DNA from: Apostichopus leukothele
Lineage: Eukaryota; Echinodermata; Holothuroidea; Aspidochirotida; Stichopodidae
Length of the DNA: 25,133 bases
Direction: 5' to 3'
NCBI GenBank assembly: GCA_010014835.2
Contig: JAAAKB020000001.1
Span: forward strand, 722,748-747,880
The notes beneath the pieces were generated by a model. It saw only the letters and a program-made list of their open reading frames with translations. It searched no databases and had not been told where the DNA came from. The translations under genes and the position numbers were made by a program. Below, piece after piece: positions 13,201 to 17,418 of this stretch (position 1 is its first letter; every line of letters begins with the position of its first letter).

Positions 13201-14463
13201 AGAAAGAGTGAGTGTTGATTGGTTAAAATAAGGAGATATTATAGACTAACTGCCTAGCTTAGAACAAATATGTAGTCATGGATTGCCTTATAATGTAGTC
13301 AATGGGAATTTTGTAATGAGAAAAAGAAGGATTAACATTGATCATTAGAGGTTCAACATCTGTGAAATATTTTATCTGTGATATATAGTGGTGCGAATGG
13401 GATGTAGGGAAGGGTGGGATCGAGGGGCAAGGAGAGATCATTGTGAGAGATTTAAGTGAGCAATTACTGATTTCTTTTAAGGCAAAGCCGGTCATTTTCA
13501 ATTTAAAGAAGCCTCTAAGCTTGGACAGCTAGATTTAATTTAAGGAAAAGAAAATAGAAAATATAAAACAACAGATTAGGCAAAGGAGTCTGTCCCTGCT
13601 CTCTACACTGTACCTGAAGAAGGAATGTTACATGCTTTCTTTCTTACTTTCCTTCCTCTTTTTCTACAGAAAAAGAGCTACCTGAAATGGGTGATGATGA
13701 GGTATTTTTACCTAACAGTACTCCCGTGGTCAAGTCACCACGGGGACGGAAGCCAAAGGTTAAACCGGAGGCTAAGAACACTAAGCCAGTAATCGTGGCG
13801 AGCCAGGGTGGACCTGTTAAGAAGGGTAGAGGGCGACCTCGGAAAATAAGACCAGAAGAGACAATAGGTGAACCACCCAAGAAAGGCAGGCCTCCTAAGA
13901 AACCGCTGAGCGGCAGCGTTACCATGGCAAAGAAGATAAACAAATTCTATGCCGGTCGGAAGAAAGTTATTCAGGCAAAGCTGACTAAGCCAGTGAAAGG
14001 CACTCGGCCGAGAGGGAGACCTCCAGGTAGCAAAAAAGGGAAGAAAAAATCAAAGATTGCAACCGGTAAAAGAAAGTCTATGTACCCTCCTGACATATTG
14101 GACCCGGCCCAGGCTGCTATGCTCCGGTACAATGGTCCAGATGACAGCGAAGATGCAGGAACCATTGTAGAGGGCGATGTCTGGAGCCAGGATGAAGAGG
14201 AGGTAAAAAAAATACAAATATCAAATGCACTTATTAGTTTATTGTTTTATGAAAAATAAAGACTGTCATTTCATGCCCTGCCTAAATATGGGCGAGACTT
14301 CCAAGGGAAATTAATGAAATAGAATCATCACATTTGATCTCTGTTGCAAACTACTCCTTAATTTTCTGGTTTGCAAAAAAGTAATTCATTAACATATCTG
14401 TTCTTGTTGTCTTACAGGTTCCAAGTAAGAAAAGCAAAGGGTCAAAGAGCAGTAAACTACCAG
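38..14463 (+). CDS. TNRC18: TNRC18/BAHCC1-like chromatin protein, 16 exons, both ends missing
   Basis: This entry covers the whole visible gene; exons are listed separately. Exons: 38-1273, 1873-1957, 3250-3314, 3766-4059, 4588-5913, 6256-6324, 6589-6745, 7123-7233, 7731-7886, 8167-8335, 9092-9179, 9868-10095, 10756-10971, 12011-13207, 13670-14202, 14418-14463. Seen directly: every intron is GT-AG and every phase matches the next exon, giving about 1,990 codons without a stop. The family call rests on the Tudor-like block at 12649-13044, the motif SWSRRRSERIFLSD before it, the AT-hook KKRGPGRPRKRK and the overall layout. Established for the family, from memory: vertebrate TNRC18 and BAHCC1 are nuclear proteins of about 2,600-3,000 residues whose C-terminal BAH domain reads repressive histone H3 methylation. 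Here the first exon(s) lie left of the window and the BAH exons are absent before the gap at 14904. Invertebrates probably have one co-orthologue of the two vertebrate genes, so the symbol is approximate. Confidence 0.88.
1274..1872 (+). other. Intron, nothing recognised
   Basis: This 599-base GT-AG intron (phase 1) has a polypyrimidine run with a C-rich patch near 1650-1668. I see no coding sequence or element in it. Confidence 0.7.
1873..1957 (+). CDS. TNRC18: TNRC18-like exon B
   Basis: The acceptor ttgtgttttcag ends at 1872. The exon reads DRTDDRRHRDSSRTTF and onward to SHR, rich in Arg, Asp and Ser. The donor used here is g|gttggt at 1958 (phase 2), which is weak but fits the phase of the next exon. 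The frame stays open for 21 further codons to a TAA at 2019, so a longer version of this exon is possible; see findings. Confidence 0.7.
1958..3249 (+). other. Intron, no recognised element
   Basis: This 1,292-base phase 2 intron is mostly AT-rich, with two unusual patches: a G-rich tract at 2913-2934 next to a short palindrome (gtaggagcctac), and a C-run near 3159-3170. The first 60 bases continue the reading frame of the preceding exon. No coding exon or transposon was recognised. Confidence 0.6.
3250..3314 (+). CDS. TNRC18: TNRC18-like exon C
   Basis: A small exon between acceptor ttttccaacag (ending 3249) and donor cag|gttaga (3315). It encodes REHRSSSNPSHVSP and on to AVTG. The entry phase (2) and exit phase (1) agree with both neighbours. 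No domain is visible; it extends the Ser/His/Pro-rich region. It was accepted because its reading frame is the only open one and the phases fit. Confidence 0.68.
3315..3765 (+). other. Intron, nothing recognised
   Basis: A 451-base phase 1 intron with a normal pyrimidine-rich acceptor (ttttgtttcacag). Nothing else was recognised. Confidence 0.7.
3766..4059 (+). CDS. TNRC18: TNRC18-like exon D (His/Pro/Ser-rich)
   Basis: The exon begins after ttttgtttcacag and ends at a|gtaagc (4060), phase 1 on both sides, so it is a symmetric 294-base exon of 98 codons. It encodes GSSIGTHAQDYLPHHGPF followed by Pro-, His- and Phe-rich sequence such as FPSFPSCFPRFPAGHHSP and later VMMFPPHLSASEGALHG. The composition matches the proline- and aromatic-rich N-terminal part of TNRC18/BAHCC1. 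A longer open frame from 3631 in another phase is a shadow that runs through the intron. Confidence 0.78.
4060..4587 (+). other. Intron with a small foldback sequence
   Basis: A 528-base phase 1 intron. It contains a 10-bp inverted repeat (agccttgttc at 4142-4151 and gaacaaggct at 4226-4235) around a 74-bp centre that is more GC-rich than the surroundings. Confidence 0.6.
4141..4237. repeat. Possible small foldback/MITE-like element
   Basis: The arms agccttgttc (4142-4151) and gaacaaggct (4226-4235) are perfect reverse complements over 10 bases. The centre holds ggaggagctgcccccgca. No target-site duplication could be defined, so it may be a degraded short non-autonomous element or only a chance hairpin. 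Confidence 0.3.
4588..5913 (+). CDS. TNRC18: TNRC18-like large exon E (Pro-rich, acidic, conserved helix)
   Basis: The largest exon, 1,326 bases. It starts after ttttttgacag with SAWPSPYLLPAPLHPQLG, a Pro/Leu-rich segment, and carries the motif HWYRAAEIHSRHGTF at 4797-4841. A lysine/glutamate-rich middle follows (KTEPEKKQLKTEGP), then a second proline-rich segment (PIIPQFLPVTPGPAMPLFYP) and a long acidic stretch of about 130 residues rich in Glu, Lys and Val. It ends with a serine-rich turn (SSDSESWLSSYSS) and a helix-like block QEQLAAIEGIALLSEVAEQK, which resembles a conserved patch of BAHCC1/TNRC18 proteins from memory. The donor is aaag|gtaaga at 5914, phase 1. An ATG-started frame at 4588 in another phase is a shadow. 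Confidence 0.88.
5914..6255 (+). other. Intron with weak degenerate repeats
   Basis: A 342-base phase 1 intron. The phrase agttggtggta appears at about 6048 and 6090, with looser echoes downstream, suggesting a decayed tandem repeat of about 42 bases. Confidence 0.45.
6256..6324 (+). CDS. TNRC18: TNRC18-like exon F
   Basis: A 69-base phase 1-1 exon between tttcttttgctag and gagg|gtcagt. It encodes DEPPEVAFDDGATKLQEPTS followed by TKE, an acidic linker. The short length makes the call depend on the splice sites and matching phases, which are both good. Because it is symmetric (23 codons) it could be skipped without a frameshift. Confidence 0.7.
6589..6745 (+). CDS. TNRC18: TNRC18-like exon G (charged coiled coil)
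   Basis: The exon follows tttgtctttgtag and ends at aaaaa|gtaagt (6746, phase 2). After an acidic start (DDDKDVSCLEPPKDLPVSI) it encodes a strongly charged helix, MKINQLVELQRKYKEKKKEY with a further Lys/Arg-rich end, which has a heptad-like spacing of Leu and Val. TNRC18/BAHCC1 proteins have a coiled coil directly before their first AT-hook, which is what follows here. Confidence 0.85.
6746..7122 (+). other. Intron, nothing recognised
   Basis: A 377-base phase 2 intron with a G-rich patch (about 6898-6928). A long minus-strand open frame across it and the preceding exon is a composition shadow. Confidence 0.65.
7123..7233 (+). CDS. TNRC18: TNRC18-like exon H with canonical AT-hook
   Basis: The exon continues the basic helix (KEKNDKSGEQT) and encodes KKRGPGRPRKRK at 7154-7189, a canonical GRP-core AT-hook that binds the minor groove of AT-rich DNA. 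It ends SSESSEKR at ag|gtagaa (7234), phase 2. It is symmetric in phase (2-2, 111 bases). The AT-hook next to a coiled coil is one of the features used to assign the gene. Confidence 0.87.
7234..7730 (+). other. Intron, nothing recognised
   Basis: A 497-base phase 2 intron. It has a T-run close to the acceptor cttgcttcctccag and no recognised elements. Confidence 0.65.
7731..7886 (+). CDS. TNRC18: TNRC18-like exon I, first copy of a duplicated exon
   Basis: A 156-base exon (52 codons) flanked by phase 2 introns on both sides, so it can be gained, lost or skipped without changing the frame. After seven residues it encodes QSSADVLLEAAASLE (7753-7797), then a lysine-rich tail (TKKRKKDKKEKKSRLKK) and TDDISRG. 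The next exon repeats the same 15 residues at the same offset. The alanine/leucine block looks like a short amphipathic helix; the tail is typical of nuclear proteins. The function of the block is unknown to me. Confidence 0.85.
8167..8335 (+). CDS. TNRC18: TNRC18-like exon J, second copy of the duplicated exon
   Basis: The exon follows ttcttatggtag and starts GEMSASSI, then QSSADVLLEAAASLE at 8189-8233, identical in protein to the previous exon but different in most codons. A lysine-rich tail (SSKKKKKEKKDKKTKLKRDS) follows and the exon ends LKDVK at a|gtgagt, phase 0. Its entry phase is the same as exon I; its exit phase differs, so its 3' part diverged or was resected after duplication. Confidence 0.85.
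8336..9091 (+). other. Intron with local tandem duplication and C-rich tract
   Basis: A 756-base phase 0 intron. It holds an 81-base-period duplication (8366-8490) and a C-rich tract at 8760-8785. A minus-strand open frame across the C-rich tract is a composition artefact. Confidence 0.65.
8366..8490 (+). repeat. 44-bp perfect direct repeat, 81-bp period
   Basis: Positions 8366-8409 and 8447-8490 are identical over 44 bases, separated by 37 unique bases. The first copy starts about 30 bases after the donor of exon J. Identity is complete, so the duplication is recent. Confidence 0.9.
9092..9179 (+). CDS. TNRC18: TNRC18-like exon K (poly-lysine)
   Basis: An 88-base exon, acceptor cctaatttcag (ending 9091) and donor aaac|gtaaga (9180). 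It encodes DSKKKKKKLSKRKEGEVSVS and a further basic end. It enters in phase 0 and leaves in phase 1, in agreement with both neighbours. It looks like a nuclear-localisation-type basic segment and has no folded domain. Confidence 0.8.
9180..9867 (+). other. Intron with two adjacent hairpins
   Basis: A 688-base phase 1 intron. It contains two neighbouring perfect stems: ccttgct/agcaagg (9493-9499, 9519-9525) and ccctgc/gcaggg (9540-9545, 9555-9560). The remainder is AT-rich and unrecognised. Confidence 0.55.
9868..10095 (+). CDS. TNRC18: TNRC18-like exon L
   Basis: The exon lies between ctcacatttacag and tatg|gtaagg, phase 1 on both sides (228 bases). It encodes a serine-rich start (SLSSSELPWSSSSLSGL), a basic middle (KKKLTTKNGEKKKKHSKVK), then SSLLQSLPEGVDLPAPVGAS and MYGEQKYKLSGVYG. 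It continues the basic, disordered region between the AT-hook and the Tudor-like block. Confidence 0.84.
10130..10445 (+). repeat. Degenerate minisatellite, four units of about 60-97 bp
   Basis: Units begin with ggaatgA near 10130, 10227, 10317 and 10386. Each runs ggaatgaaaggtgtctaagg, then a g-rich phrase, then gtgtctatg. The first two units carry an extra internal phrase (ggtgtc-atggttttg), which explains their greater length. The copies are diverged by substitutions and small indels. Confidence 0.65.
10491..10566 (+). repeat. 34-bp imperfect direct repeat, 42-bp period
   Basis: Positions 10491-10524 and 10533-10566 match at 32 of 34 bases (tcaacaggttatct followed by aaatgg and ctcaaaattggc). 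Confidence 0.8.
10756..10971 (+). CDS. TNRC18: TNRC18-like exon M
   Basis: A phase 1-1 exon of 216 bases. It encodes GYSSDSDDDESSHCSFDVAP, then KGLALLASTAELSSGHS and a basic tail (KKPSKKDKTITKRQSKAK) ending KKRSLSED. An ATG-started frame from 10596 runs into it from the intron and is not the real start. The block GLALLASTAELS has a loose likeness to GIALLSEVAEQ in exon E and to the duplicated block of exons I and J; I do not claim homology. Confidence 0.83.
10972..12010 (+). other. Intron with an open frame that is probably not coding
   Basis: A 1,039-base phase 1 intron. A 118-codon frame (11062-11418) lies in it, including tcaagatggcggaacc near 11271, a YY1-like motif. I see no family match, splice sites or codon signature to support coding. 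A gtttacgg phrase repeats near 11660-11690. The acceptor is tttgttttatag. Confidence 0.55.
12011..13207 (+). CDS. TNRC18: TNRC18-like exon N with Tudor-like domain
   Basis: The second largest exon (1,197 bases). It opens with basic helices (KKKERGKIQKTLKRERKLI), then SWSRRRSERIFLSD, a family-typical motif, then a Ser/Pro linker, a run of nine Asp (12427-12453) and SNSEAEDMPLSSLVPDNSD. The Tudor-like block covers 12649-13044: [57 protein letters not shown] and VSVEFDDGDSGRIPLSHVRM. The aromatic Tyr/Trp residues and the FDDGD strand fit the Tudor/SH3-like fold known from TNRC18/BAHCC1. The exon ends with a basic tail (RNRRRRGPKTK) at aaga|gtgagt, phase 1. Confidence 0.93.
13208..13669 (+). other. 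Intron, nothing recognised
   Basis: A 462-base phase 1 intron with a pyrimidine-rich acceptor (tcctctttttctacag). No other feature was recognised. Confidence 0.7.
13670..14202 (+). CDS. TNRC18: TNRC18-like exon O with AT-hook cluster
   Basis: The exon (533 bases) starts KKELPE before the ATG at 13687, which is internal. It encodes four AT-hook-like motifs: SPRGRKPK (near 13735), KKGRGRPRK (13819-13845, canonical), KKGRPPKK (near 13879) and RPRGRPPGSKK (near 14005, canonical). A short conserved-looking segment follows (SMYPPDILDPAQAAMLRY), then an acidic end (DDSEDAGTIVEGDVWSQDEE). The donor is gaggag|gtaaaa, phase 0. Its place between Tudor and the expected BAH domain suggests DNA binding that anchors the protein at AT-rich chromatin. 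Confidence 0.9.
14418..14463 (+). CDS. TNRC18: TNRC18-like exon P, last visible exon
   Basis: A 46-base exon between ttgttgtcttacag and ccag|gttagt. It encodes VPSKKSKGSKSSKLP and leaves in phase 1. Both splice sites are good and the frame is open. No later exon with a BAH domain is seen before the gap, and none on this strand beyond it. Confidence 0.72.
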
Positions 14464-14903
14464 GTTAGTGTTAAAAGAAAAGTTTCAATAATCCACCAGA
14501 AACTACTGACTGCCAGTTTTAATACCCAGCTTTCAAGGAGAATCATTTAGGTTATGTCTTTTCAGAAGATAAAACGTGGAAGATTTTCATTCTTTGTAAC
14601 CTGCAAGTAAGTACTTCCCATGGTAATCCGATCTATCCTGAACAATGTAACTGAGTGGAATGGTTTGCCTGAGAAAGTTGTACTTGCAATAGTGTCAATG
14701 GGTTTAAGAATGCTTTGGACAAGCACGTTAAGCATTGTAATCGGGTCTGACTGTTTGTGTCTTCAGTTTTTTTTTTCTCCTATAGGGTCTTTGATGGGGA
14801 CTTGAGTGTCCCTCCTGATCCTTTTTTTCTAAACTAAACTAAACTTTTCGCTTATCTTCTTACCTTGAATATGGGAACCTGGAAGCGATCGACTGTAGTA
14901 GTT
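14464..14903 (+). other. Start of last visible TNRC18-like intron, up to the gap
   Basis: After donor g|gttagt the sequence contains a LINE 3'-end relic (14571-14845) and then about 58 unremarkable bases to the gap. It has no acceptor followed by a plausible exon. Confidence 0.65.
14571..14845 (+). mobile_element. 3' end of a non-LTR retrotransposon (LINE), decayed
   Basis: The sequence encodes KRGRFSFF near 14572, NVTEWNGLPEKVV at about 14644-14682, and VNGFKNALDKHVKH from 14694 in a different frame, so at least one frameshift separates them. The pattern W-N-x-LP-x-x-VV followed by F-K-x-x-LD-K-H is typical of the C-terminus of LINE reverse transcriptase proteins (CR1/L2/Jockey-like). It ends in a T-run and taaactaaactaaac at 14830-14845, a short tandem tail of the kind found at LINE 3' ends. 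It is a 5'-truncated dead copy; the clade is not certain. Confidence 0.7.
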
Positions 14904-15003
14904 NNNNNNNNNNNNNNNNNNNNNNNNNNNNNNNNNNNNNNNNNNNNNNNNNNNNNNNNNNNNNNNNNNNNNNNNNNNNNNNNNNNNNNNNNNNNNNNNN
15001 NNN
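14904..15003. other. Assembly gap, 100 N
   Basis: The run is exactly 100 N, the usual placeholder for a gap of unknown size between contigs. The TNRC18-like gene is open on its left; the MAM and nudE genes are open on its right. Confidence 0.98.
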
Positions 15004-15270
15004 GATCTCTTTTTTGTGCCAAATAGACGGTTGCTTTATTTTGTTATGCTTTTTGGTGGGGGGGGGGGGGGACACCACTGCATCTATTTTAATGTATTTA
15101 TGTCTGTCCTTTGAAAAAGTTTGAAAAAGCAGTGGCTTGACATTAAGGTCCATAACATAATAAATCATCATTATAACATGAAAAACCTATCTAAAGCACT
15201 GCTGTCTTTCAATCAAAGTGAATTTAAGATTAACAGCTCTGAGCATAGATGAAAACATCATGAACAATGT
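15004..15270. other. Non-coding sequence right of the gap
   Basis: It contains a G-run of about 14 at 15057-15071 and otherwise AT-rich sequence. No gene or element was recognised. Confidence 0.6.
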
Positions 15271-15541
15271 GTAAACTGAGGTAGACCCACCTTTCTTGTA
15301 AACTGAGGTAACCCCACCTCCTTGCAATCTGAGGTAACCCCACCTTCCTTGTAAACTGAGGTAGACCCACCTCCTTGCAAAACTGAGGTAAACCCACCTT
15401 CCTTGCAAATCTGAGGTAACCCCACCTTCCTTGAATACTGAGGTAACCCCACCTTCCTTGAATACTGAGGTAACCCAACCTTCCTTGCAAACTGAGGTAA
15501 CCCCACCTCCTTGCAAACTGAGGTAACCTCACCTTCCTTGC
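15271..15541. repeat. Ten-copy minisatellite, unit about 27 bp
   Basis: Ten copies of a unit around ctgaggtaaccccacctt follow without spacers; the phrase ctgaggta occurs in each. Units vary between 26 and 28 bases. Since 27 is divisible by three and the unit has no stop on the minus strand, all three minus frames are open for over 100 codons; these frames are artefacts. It lies just downstream of the last visible MAM exon. Confidence 0.93.
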
Positions 15542-15607
15542 ACACAAAACAAAAGAAACAATATTGGAGAGTAACAGGAGGGGGTGGGACTGCTATACAA
15601 AACTCAC

Positions 15608-16120
15608 CAGTTGAATGAATGACCACTGAGGGACAATATCAACCAGCTCATGGAACCACTGGTTCCTCTTGGCAGTTGAATTCCAATATCCCAGATAACC
15701 CCAGGTTTCCTGATCTGCTTCGCTCTTTCTCTGGTAAAGGATCAGAGTGTTCGTCTCTGATGTCTCATCTCCGACCATATAGTACCACATGGAGAGACAG
15801 TAAGACACCCCGACATCTAGGTCTGTGTCCGTTAACAGCCAGGCAAGGTCCCCCTGGACCCTGGGGAAGGACGTATCCGCAAAGGCGTAGTTACCGTTGG
15901 ATAATCCGAATGTGTGATCGCTGCTCGGACCGTTGTAAGGTGACGTAGAGCTGCCTGGTTGACGACGCCAATCAAAGTCATCTCCGCCGAGGTTCAAATA
16001 CGAACACAGATTGCCTTCAAAGTTACAAGAGGCAAGTTGCTCGCAGGCCTGGCCGGATATTTCGATGTCGTCGACAGCTACGTATGTGTCACCATCTGCC
16101 AGGGAAGCTGCAAATTGTAG
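15608..16120 (-). CDS. MAM protein exon 3: end of MAM 1 and most of MAM 2
   Basis: A 513-base phase 0-0 exon (171 codons), acceptor attcccgctag and donor ctg|gtgagt. It starts LQFAASLADGDTYVAVDDIE, the closing strand of MAM 1. MAM 2 follows: SCNFEGNLCSYLNLGGDDFD, then GPSSDHTFGLSNGNYAFAD, SYCLSMWYYMVGDET and DIVPQWSFIQL. The closing VDDI block of MAM 2 should be in the next exon, which is not found. MAM 2 has no intron at the place where MAM 1 is split by the phase 1 intron. Confidence 0.88.
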
Positions 16121-17418
16121 CTAGCGGGAATAAAACAAAAGCAATTTTCGTTTTTGCATTTTCCTTTTCATATTAGAATAGTTGAGTTCCATTTGCACGG
16201 CACATCAGCTTGTCATCACATGCCCTAAAAACAGACACAAAATATTTTGGGGGCCGATTTCATATCCAATGTTAAATCTGTTAAGCTTCACTAAAACAGA
16301 CTATTATCACTACGGCCTATCCCTACCAGACCATCTTAATGCATGCGCTTAGCCTACTCTGTATGAAAGACCTAGCCTACTATGCATTCAGAAATATCAA
16401 CAATAAAGTTGTCTTTAATTATGATAAACTGCATAGGGTTAAAGTATTATCCACATGTAATGTTTTTGAAAATTAGCACAAAACCTTAATTGAGTTTGCC
16501 TAAACCACTGCAATAAAGTACTAAGTAGATCTCTCAGTACATGGCCTTGATTACAAACAACATGGTCTCATCTATATATATAAATATATATATATTTATT
16601 ACAGCTAAAATACATATTCATAAATCATAATGAATATTCACGTACATTATATCCAAATGAGCCCACAAAGCTGGTCTGTGACAGATGCCATCTCGTGGTT
16701 GCAATTTGTCCCGTAGAGAATGTCCTTCCAGGGAGGGCATTTCCGTTGACCATCTGTGAGATGGTCAGAGTGGCCGTGGGTCCGTTCGTACGATACCAGA
16801 ATCTGACGCACGTATCAGAAGATGAAATCCTCTGTGTGTAGAACACAGCCTCGTTGCTGCCAACAGGATTCTCAAAAGTCTCGTTAAAGATGAAGTAATG
16901 TCCTAAGAAAGAGAAAACATGGAAATTTGGAGAATTAAGTATATATATGCAGGCTTTACATGTACTGCACCCAATAGCATCTGTCTGTATGCAGAATATA
17001 AAATAAGAAGTTTTAATTAGTTATGTTTTAAATGAAAGCTTCCTTAAACATGTTTTGTAGTTGAGATAACTTCCTGATCTGGTAGAGAGGTTTTAAAGAG
17101 ATTGCAACATTAATCCTTGCAAAATTGATTTCTGCTAGAAGAGAATTCTTGAATGGAATGTGCTTCACAGCATTACACTTTGTTTATTACTGGAATGACT
17201 TTGGTACAAATTGTATTGACATTAAAATACTCACTGATATTAACAGAAATATGAAAATGTGTCCATTGACTTACCGAAGGATGTTTGATAAGATACATCT
17301 GTGGGTGGTTGAAGGGAAGGATCGGCTCCACTCCCGCTAGCTATGATCCAGTTATAGACGTCACTCTCATACTGATAGAACCCACAGACTTCTAGAGACG
17401 ACTCAAAGTCACAGAGAT
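15608..17418 (-). CDS. MAM-domain extracellular protein, three exons, both ends missing
   Basis: Exons in transcript order are 17275-17418, 16646-16902 and 15608-16120, with matching phases (1, then 0). Together they encode one complete MAM domain and most of a second. The first has the four expected cysteines: LCDFE, VCGF, TCVRFWY and QACEQ, with the end block YVAVDDIEIS. The second begins SCNFEGNLCSYL and contains SYCLSMWYYM. MAM domains are extracellular beta-sandwich adhesion modules in receptors, meprins, zonadhesin-type and MAM/LDL-receptor repeat proteins. No signal peptide, membrane segment or other domain is in view, so the protein cannot be named. Its 3' part, including the end of the second MAM, should lie left of 15608, but only the minisatellite and the gap follow. 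Confidence 0.85.
16121..16645 (-). other. Intron of the MAM gene
   Basis: A 525-base phase 0 intron with an AT dinucleotide stretch at about 16571-16600. Nothing else was recognised. Confidence 0.7.
16646..16902 (-). CDS. MAM protein exon 2: core of MAM 1
   Basis: The exon has acceptor tttctttcttag and donor aat|gtacgt, 257 bases. It reads GHYFIFNETFENPVGSNEA and RISSSDTCVRFWYRTNG, which follows the MAM signature (G-x-aromatic, then C-hydrophobic-x-F/W), then TTRWHLSQTSFVGSFGYN. It enters in phase 1 and leaves in phase 0. Confidence 0.85.
16903..17274 (-). other. Intron of the MAM gene
   Basis: A 372-base phase 1 intron. A plus-strand frame of 71 codons crosses its edge and is a shadow. Nothing was recognised in it. 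Confidence 0.7.
17275..17418 (-). CDS. MAM protein exon 1 (visible): start of MAM 1
   Basis: On the minus strand the acceptor is ggttttacag and the donor is ttcg|gtaagt. The exon is 144 bases, phase 1 on both sides, and encodes LCDFESSLEVCGFYQYESD followed by VYNWIIASGSG, matching the CxFE...CGF...W opening of a MAM domain. Just upstream is a pyrimidine tract containing five CTG units. The frame is also open through that tract and reads LFISLLLLLVGFTD, which looks like a signal peptide, but no in-frame ATG precedes the stop, so I treat it as intron. Confidence 0.82.

Noticed and set aside
15271-15541. CRISPR-like repeat array
   Set aside because: Units are directly adjacent with no spacers, vary in length and lie in an animal genome.
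15187-15626. Overlapping minus-strand open frames with repeating peptides such as KEGGVTSV
   Set aside because: They come from the stop-free 27-bp minisatellite, are open in all three frames and match no protein family.
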